Assembly (NCBI GenBank): GCA_041856085.1
Contig: JBHAFL010000041.1
Span: forward strand, 1 to 13,692
Direction: 5' to 3'
DNA from: RUG754 sp041856085
Lineage (GTDB): Bacteria; Bacillota; Clostridia; Peptostreptococcales; Anaerovoracaceae
DNA length: 13,692 nucleotides
The first letter of the stretch is position 1; every line of letters starts with the position of its first letter. Positions 6,582 to 11,750 of the stretch are shown here, piece by piece. The notes under the pieces were generated by a model. It was not told where the DNA came from. It was given only the letters and a program-made list of their open reading frames with translations, and ran no database searches. A program made the position numbers and the translations under genes.

Positions 6582-7430
6582 TTATTTTTTGTAGTCGTAG
6601 AAGCCCTCGCCCGTCTTACGTCCGAGCTTGCCCGCTCTTACCATCTTACGAAGAAGAGTGTGGGCTCTGTACTTGCTGTCGCCGAACTCATTATGGAGTA
6701 CGTCCATAATAGCGAGGCAAACGTCGAGTCCGATAAGGTCTCCTAATTCCAGAGGTCCCATCGGGTGGTTAGCGCCGAGCTTCATGGCAGTGTCGATTCC
6801 TTCTACGGAAGCAACGCCGTCAGCATAGATGCCGATACCCTCGTTAATCATAGGGATCAAGATTCTGTTTACCACGAATCCCGGTGCTTCCGCCACTTCA
6901 ACAGGAGTCTTGCCTAAGATATCAGTGAGCTCCAAAATAGTAGCCTTGGTCTCTTCGGAAGTTGTAAGTCCGCAGATAATCTCTACCAATTTCATAGCAG
7001 GAACAGGGTTGAAAAAATGCATTCCTATAACCTTGTCAGCTCTTCCTGACGCAACGGCAATCTCCGTGATGGAGAGTGAAGATGTGTTGGTAGCGATGAT
7101 GGTCTCAGGCTTGCAGATAGCGTTTAATTCTGCAAACAATGCCTTTTTAGCTTCCATATCCTCTGTAGCAGCTTCGATAACGAGATCCGCGTCAGCGATG
7201 ATGTTAATGTCAGTGGAGCCGTGTACTCTGCCGAAAATCTCGTCAGCCTCGGCCTGAGTAATCTTCTCCTTAGCAACCATCTTGTCAAGGTTCTTCTTAA
7301 CTGTAGCGAGTCCCTTCTCTACGGAAGATTCGCGTCTTGCTCTCATAACTACTTCGTAGCCCTTCTGCGCGCAAACCTGAATGATGCCTGCTCCCATTGT
7401 GCCTGTGCCTAATACGCCGATTTTTTTCAT
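6582..7430 (-). CDS. hbd: 3-hydroxybutyryl-CoA dehydrogenase
   Basis: NAD(P)-dependent enzyme interconverting acetoacetyl-CoA and 3-hydroxybutyryl-CoA, a step of clostridial butyrate formation or of fatty-acid oxidation. The protein is 282 residues, the normal length for the stand-alone clostridial form. The dinucleotide-binding loop is GTGTMGAG (8-15). Ser117, His138 in MHFFNPVPAMKLVE, Glu150 and Asn188 occupy the catalytic and substrate-binding positions known for the clostridial enzyme. NHPMGPLELGDLIGLD (211-226) marks the C-terminal dimer domain. AAGGAGG (7447-7441) lies 10 bases before the ATG. It stands alone here: no thiolase, crotonase or acyl-CoA dehydrogenase gene is next to it. It has its own promoter at 7512-7520. 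Confidence 0.96.
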   Translation of the reverse strand: MKKIGVLGTGTMGAGIIQVCAQKGYEVVMRARRESSVEKGLATVKKNLDKMVAKEKITQAEADEIFGRVHGSTDINIIADADLVIEAATEDMEAKKALFAELNAICKPETIIATNTSSLSITEIAVASGRADKVIGMHFFNPVPAMKLVEIICGLTTSEETKATILELTDILGKTPVEVAEAPGFVVNRILIPMINEGIGIYADGVASVEGIDTAMKLGANHPMGPLELGDLIGLDVCLAIMDVLHNEFGDSKYRAHTLLRKMVRAGKLGRKTGEGFYDYKK

Positions 7431-7511
7431 TTTAGAATAGCCTCCTTAAGTAATGTTTATATTCTTTGCAAAAAATATTTTTGTTAAAAAATTAACTTTT
7501 CTACGTTCTTT

Positions 7512-7520
7512 ATTATAACA
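7512..7520 (-). promoter_or_regulatory. Extended -10 promoter for hbd
   Basis: On the minus strand TGTTATAAT (7520-7512) is a perfect -10 hexamer with an extended TG. The -35 region is T-rich with no good match. The start point would be near 7505, giving a leader of about 75 bases that contains GTTAA/TTAAC around a T4 loop. The promoter lies only a few bases past the pilus-operon terminator. Confidence 0.6.
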
Positions 7521-7526
7521 TAGATT

Positions 7527-7558
7527 AAAAAAAATGAAACCCCTTTTAGAGATTTCAT
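7527..7558 (-). terminator. Intrinsic terminator of the pilus operon
   Basis: On the minus strand ATGAAATCTC (7558-7549) pairs with GGGGTTTCAT (7543-7534), ten pairs of which two are G-U, around the loop TAAAA. Seven T follow immediately (7533-7527). It lies 88 bases past the stop of the second sortase gene and insulates hbd from pilus transcription. Confidence 0.82.
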
Positions 7559-7645
7559 TATGTATTTTTTTTAATACCAACTTTTGTTATGCTTTTGTTA
7601 CGTTTGATTTTATTTTTCTGTTAGGGGTTTTGAAATAATGGGGGT

Positions 7646-8260
7646 CTATGTAAGCATACACCGCACCGCCAATCTGGAATATCCGCCTGAGGTGCAGGTA
7701 AAAAGCGTAAGGTCATAGTCGCTCTCCGTCATATCCCTTACCGCGTCGGCTCTTAGCGATATAATCTCCATTACCTCATATCGAAAATGATTCCCGTCCA
7801 TATCCTTAAGCTCTACACTGTCTCCCCGCTTGAGAGTGTACAGCCTCCCGAAATGACTGTCGTAGTTATGTGCCGCAATTACCATATTTTTCAGATATAC
7901 GGTGCCCGCATATCTGCAAGGCGAGCCCCTGAGCGTATCATAGCTCCAATATTTTGCTACCGGAAGCTCGAGCTTAAGAGACGGTATGCTGAGCATGGCT
8001 ATGTAATCCGTACCCTCCACCGTCTTTACAGGCATCTCCACGTTAGGGTTTATCACATAGTCCGGGGGTATATCCTCTTTCTCCCCCGTCAATGAACAGT
8101 CCTCCCTTATCTCTGTTCTCATCTTCGACATAATTTCGTCGCTTGCCGCTCTTGCCTGATATACCTCCCACATATTTCGCCCTGTCAATATAAGAGCTGC
8201 CGCAATGAGCAGCACTCCCGATATTATCTCTATGCTTCCTCTGCGGGATTTTTTATTCAC
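7646..8260 (-). CDS. Second sortase of the pilus operon (not class C)
   Basis: A 204-residue sortase, a membrane-tethered cysteine transpeptidase that cleaves LPxTG-type signals and links the protein to an amino group. One N-terminal membrane segment (about 10-28) precedes an extracellular catalytic domain. The catalytic triad is His131 in AAHNYDSHFG, Cys189 in LTLFTC and Arg196 in YSRLAVRC. It lacks the C-terminal membrane segment and the TPYGINTHRLLVRG signature of class C sortases, so polymerisation is not its expected role. It starts with GTG (8260-8258) inside the end of the basal pilin gene, overlapping it by 8 bases, with a GA-rich AGGAAGAG just upstream. The overlap suggests coupled translation and a dedicated partnership. 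A likely job is attaching the basal pilin or finished pilus to the cell wall, by analogy with housekeeping sortases. The exact class is not assigned. Confidence 0.88.
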   Translation of the reverse strand: MNKKSRRGSIEIISGVLLIAAALILTGRNMWEVYQARAASDEIMSKMRTEIREDCSLTGEKEDIPPDYVINPNVEMPVKTVEGTDYIAMLSIPSLKLELPVAKYWSYDTLRGSPCRYAGTVYLKNMVIAAHNYDSHFGRLYTLKRGDSVELKDMDGNHFRYEVMEIISLRADAVRDMTESDYDLTLFTCTSGGYSRLAVRCMLT

Positions 8261-9269
8261 CGTCTCTTCCTCGTCTCTTCCTCAGGATTCCCGTTATTAA
8301 AAGCACTGTTCCCGATATGGCGAGAAGCTGCACTCTCCACCACAGCATTCCCGTCTGGGGGAGCTTGACAGGCGGCTTGTCACGCGGCGGCTTCGGCGAC
8401 GGGTCAACGGGCGCAGGCGGCGGGTCTTCCTGCTTCTTTTTATTCGATATTATCCACACGTTCCCGCTTTTCTCCATGCGTACCGTGTAGCCCTCTACCT
8501 CTTTCTCTACAACTGTCCACTCATATCCCGCATCCAATTTCTCCCACGTATGACGCCAGTTATTATCTTTATTCAAATATACGGTATCAAATATCTCTCC
8601 GTTTCTCAATATATCCGCTCTTATCCCGGAGGGTCTTTCGCTTTCGCTTTCATCCTCCCATACCTTTATTACCCTTTGGCTTATCATGTTCACATATGGA
8701 TATGTGCCTCCGCCCGGCTCTTTCTCCCTCTCATATTTCGGGGAAACCGTAAGGCTGTAGCTCCATGCGTTCGTATTCTTGTTCAGGCCCGGCATTGCCA
8801 GCATAAACGGCGCCGCAGTATAGATATATCCGTCAAGGCTTACTCTTCCTGCCGTAATAAGGTATAGACCCGGCTTCAGGCTCTTTGAGACCGCAGGAAA
8901 ATTAACAACGCCTAAGGAGCCTGTCATCCCTCTGTCCGTCTCCGGTATTTTATCCCTCAGCACATAGCCGTGCAGCGTAAGAGCGAGCGTTCTCCACCCC
9001 TGCTGATTTATTCCCTCAAGGCTTACAGGGTAGGAGGAAAATGCCGCCGTCGGCGTATACTTTCCATAGGCGTCTACATCAGCCACCTTGTACAGTCTAA
9101 ACTCCGCACCCTGAATCGCTTTACCTCCGTCACTGTATATCACGCTGAGCGATACATCTTTGGTTATATCAATCGGGCCTGCCGCATATGACTGCGCAGG
9201 TAAGACGAAATATGTAATTAACATCAGCAGCACTATCAGCCTGTGCCGCTTTTCTTTCGGCTTTTGCAT
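8253..9269 (-). CDS. Basal or minor pilin with CnaB domain, proline-rich tail and LPQTG anchor
   Basis: A 338-residue surface protein. A signal peptide (1-30, cleavage after QSYAA) is followed by an N-terminal domain of about 31-180 that resembles pilin-type domains (GAEFRLYKVAD at 54-64). A CnaB domain follows (about 197-277), with VIKVWEDES near its start, NWRHTWEKL in the middle and WIISNKK at its end. A proline-rich stretch (282-302) leads to LPQTG (303-307), a hydrophobic segment and the tail KRRGRDGE. A proline-rich tail before the sorting signal is typical of basal pilins such as FctB, RrgC and GBS150 (family knowledge), which sit at the wall end of the shaft. The gene lies between two sortase genes, 20 bases after SrtC. 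AGGTGAGG precedes the ATG. It could instead be an ancillary shaft pilin, but the proline tail and position favour the base. Confidence 0.85.
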   Translation of the reverse strand: MQKPKEKRHRLIVLLMLITYFVLPAQSYAAGPIDITKDVSLSVIYSDGGKAIQGAEFRLYKVADVDAYGKYTPTAAFSSYPVSLEGINQQGWRTLALTLHGYVLRDKIPETDRGMTGSLGVVNFPAVSKSLKPGLYLITAGRVSLDGYIYTAAPFMLAMPGLNKNTNAWSYSLTVSPKYEREKEPGGGTYPYVNMISQRVIKVWEDESESERPSGIRADILRNGEIFDTVYLNKDNNWRHTWEKLDAGYEWTVVEKEVEGYTVRMEKSGNVWIISNKKKQEDPPPAPVDPSPKPPRDKPPVKLPQTGMLWWRVQLLAISGTVLLITGILRKRRGRDGE

Positions 9270-9289
9270 TTTTTTACCTCACCTTTTTT

Positions 9290-10123
9290 TCAGGGTTTAC
9301 TACGGCGGCCTCTTCCCGGGAAAAGTGTGAAAATAACCGTCATTAACAGAAGCGGCACTGCCAATATCGGCGCTACCGCCAGCGGCTCTATCTGAACTGC
9401 CTCCGAAATCAGCGCTGCGTGTATCGACTCCTCACGGTTCTCTATTCTGTGTCCCCTGACAAGAAGCCTGTGGGTATTTATTCCGTATGGGGTACAGGTT
9501 ACAAGGGTGCAGTAATCTTTTTTCTCCGATACACTGAGCGACAGCACGTCGGCAGGCTCTACTATGAGGATTTTATCTACCTCATACGTCAGCGTGCGGT
9601 TAAGCACTCTCAGCATAAAAATATCTCCCGCTATCAGCTTATCAAGCTCCGTAAAAAGCTTGCTCGACGGCAGACCCCTGTGACCGGAGAGCACGCTGTG
9701 CGTGCCCTCTCCTCCCACAGGCAGGCTTGTCCATTCAATATGACCCACAGCCCTCTGGAGCACTGCGTCCGACGTACCGTGATAGACGGGCAGCGTCACC
9801 GAAAGCGACGGGATCTCTATATATCCCATTGCTCCCGTAGCATTTATATTAAGAAGCTTACCGTAAAGCTTCTTCTGCCTGTCCGTCTGAACGTAGGCAT
9901 TTCCTCTTCGAAGCAGTGTGCGGTTGTATTCCTCAGCTTCACCCCACAGCTTCTCGCACAGCTCTTCGTCAAGACCCGCCACCTCTTCGGCGTAGGACGC
10001 AATCTCTCTTGTACTGTTAATCGAGTTTATATAATTACTTACGGACGGGTAAAGCACAAGAGAAAGACCTAATGCAAACGCCGCTGTCAGAAGCAGCGAT
10101 GTTACCGTTCCGTTTTCCCTCAT
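9290..10123 (-). CDS. srtC: Class C sortase, pilin polymerase
   Basis: Transpeptidase that cuts pilin LPxTG signals and joins them to a lysine of the next pilin, building the shaft outside the membrane. The protein is 277 residues with membrane segments at both ends (about 6-27 and 246-267), the class C topology. MGYIEIPSL (99-107) starts the sortase fold. Catalytic residues are His148 in SGHRG, Cys210 in LVTCTPYG and Arg219 in THRLLVRG. Most class C enzymes have a DP-aromatic lid motif before the catalytic domain. In the matching region (about 76-90, AYVQTDRQKKLYGKL) I see no such motif. I chose the ATG at 10123-10121 because an AGGAGGGGGG ribosome site lies 5 bases before it. A TTG start at 10186 would add 21 residues that look like translated spacer. 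Confidence 0.94.
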   Translation of the reverse strand: MRENGTVTSLLLTAAFALGLSLVLYPSVSNYINSINSTREIASYAEEVAGLDEELCEKLWGEAEEYNRTLLRRGNAYVQTDRQKKLYGKLLNINATGAMGYIEIPSLSVTLPVYHGTSDAVLQRAVGHIEWTSLPVGGEGTHSVLSGHRGLPSSKLFTELDKLIAGDIFMLRVLNRTLTYEVDKILIVEPADVLSLSVSEKKDYCTLVTCTPYGINTHRLLVRGHRIENREESIHAALISEAVQIEPLAVAPILAVPLLLMTVIFTLFPGRGRRSKP

Positions 10124-10186
10124 AAATCCCCCCTCCTCATTCTGCAAATCCGCATCTCCCTTTACCACTCCTTTTATCGGCGGCAA

Positions 10187-10199
10187 ATGCAGGGTGCAT
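10187..10199. repeat. Small triloop hairpin between major pilin and srtC
   Basis: ATGCA (10187-10191) and TGCAT (10195-10199) form a perfect 5-bp stem with a 3-base loop in the 96-base spacer. No T-run follows on the minus strand, so it is not an intrinsic terminator. It could set an RNA end that gives more pilin than sortase message; that is speculation. Confidence 0.4.
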
Positions 10200-10219
10200 C
10201 TCCATATATGCTTCTTACG

Positions 10220-11677
10220 TTATTTGTAGTTTTTTATCTTGCTTCTTGTGATAAACACTACCAAAGCTCCTAAAGTCAGCGCTCCCCCGAGCACATAGAA
10301 TATCGTAGTTCCTATTCCGCCCGTTCCAGGAAGCTCTATACCTCCCTTATTTATTATCTGCGACGTAAGTGATACTCCTATACCGAAGTCCTGACCTCCG
10401 TCATTTACCGTCGTATGAGTTACCGTAACCGTCACGTCCGACGCCAGCATGTTATATCCGCTCGGCGCTTCCGTCTCTCTAAGGTAATATGTGCCGTCCT
10501 CCAGGCCTATGAAATCCGCAGCTCCCGCGCTGTCCGTCGTCTTTACCGTAGCTTCGTTTTTATCGCTTACCCATGTTACCTTATCAAGAGCCGCATCATA
10601 TTTATAGAAGCTCTCCGTTCCGCCCGTCTTCTTTACCAGTATGAACGAGGCTCCCGAAAGATATGCTCCCGTAGCGTTTTCAGCTCTTTTATCAACTACA
10701 ATCTTTGATGTGTATACCTCTTTCTGAACAGGCGGCGTTGTCTCGGTATTTGTAGGAGTTTCAGGGTCGTTACTGTATGTCAGCGTCGCCTTATTCTTCG
10801 TCAGGGTTGCTACTGCGTTCTTATTCACAACCGCACTATAGGTTATCGTTATGTCCTTTCCCTTATGCGCCTGGTATGCCGTCATATCATATGTCAGGGT
10901 GAACCCGTTTGCAGCGTATACGGGACTTACATCGGTTATCGGGGTATCCCCGAACTTCACGCTGAAATTGGCAGTGCTCGAGTTAAAGGTAAGACCCGGG
11001 CTCATAGTATCCTTTACCTCATATTTATATGAGCTGTAGCCCGTGGTATCCGGAACCTTGCCCTTTACCGTGTAGGTCACTACCTGCCCCACGTCTACGC
11101 TCTGGTCGTCGACAGTCTTCGTTATATTAGGGTAGGTTGCCTTTACGTTCACCGTTGTTTCCGGTGTGGTCGAGGTCAGTGAGCATATTGAGCCGTTCGG
11201 CGGGGTTATATCAGCCGCTCCCTGCGGGTAAACGAGGTAATATCCTAAATCAAGATTATCGAATACCAACGTGGTTCCGCTTGCCGTTGACGTTTTGTCC
11301 GGCGTTTTCGTCGCGGCATAGTTCAGCGCTTTCTGCGCGAACTCCGCCACATTCGAATCCGTTATGTTGATGTAATATGTCGTACCGCTGTATGTCAGCT
11401 GATTGAGACTCGGAGCCGGCGTAGTAGTCAGGTAGCTCGCTCCCTCTCCTCCTCCCGTGAAGAAGCCGACCCAGTCGCTGTCTATCGTATACGACAGGCT
11501 TCCGCCGCTTCCCGCCGCCTGCGTCAGGTCGAATATTTTATATATGTCGTATATCTTGCCGTTTACCGTTCCGTTTACCGTTATTTTTCCGGGACCTGCC
11601 GCATATGCCGGAACCGACATAGCAATGATAAGCATTACTATGACAAGCACGGAAACGGCGCTTTTTATTCTTTTCAT
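10220..11677 (-). CDS. Major pilin (shaft subunit), LPGTG-anchored
   Basis: A 485-residue precursor of the pilus shaft. The signal peptide is 1-27 (VPAYAA). An N-terminal domain (about 30-175) contains the Tyr-rich pilin-type segment LDLGYYLVYPQG (142-153). A fimbrial isopeptide D2-type domain spans about 183-305, from ITKTVDDQSVDVGQVVTYTV to ATLTYSNDP, so Lys187 and Asn303 are likely isopeptide partners. A CnaB/SpaA-type domain (about 323-445) carries the E-box YYLRETEAPSGY (397-408), with Glu401 as probable catalyst. LPGTG (449-453), a hydrophobic segment and a basic tail complete the sorting signal. Where classical pilins have a YPKN-type motif this protein has ATYPNITK (180-187), so the polymerising lysine is not obvious. 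AAGGAGAG precedes the ATG at 11677. The in-frame start at 11770 overlaps the upstream gene and gives an implausible Lys-rich leader. Confidence 0.93.
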   Translation of the reverse strand: MKRIKSAVSVLVIVMLIIAMSVPAYAAGPGKITVNGTVNGKIYDIYKIFDLTQAAGSGGSLSYTIDSDWVGFFTGGGEGASYLTTTPAPSLNQLTYSGTTYYINITDSNVAEFAQKALNYAATKTPDKTSTASGTTLVFDNLDLGYYLVYPQGAADITPPNGSICSLTSTTPETTVNVKATYPNITKTVDDQSVDVGQVVTYTVKGKVPDTTGYSSYKYEVKDTMSPGLTFNSSTANFSVKFGDTPITDVSPVYAANGFTLTYDMTAYQAHKGKDITITYSAVVNKNAVATLTKNKATLTYSNDPETPTNTETTPPVQKEVYTSKIVVDKRAENATGAYLSGASFILVKKTGGTESFYKYDAALDKVTWVSDKNEATVKTTDSAGAADFIGLEDGTYYLRETEAPSGYNMLASDVTVTVTHTTVNDGGQDFGIGVSLTSQIINKGGIELPGTGGIGTTIFYVLGGALTLGALVVFITRSKIKNYK

Positions 11678-11750
11678 TTTCTTTCTCTCCTTTTTATTTC
11701 TTTTCTTAGCTTTTGTTTTCTTACCTATATGGTTACCGGGAGGTGCGCTC

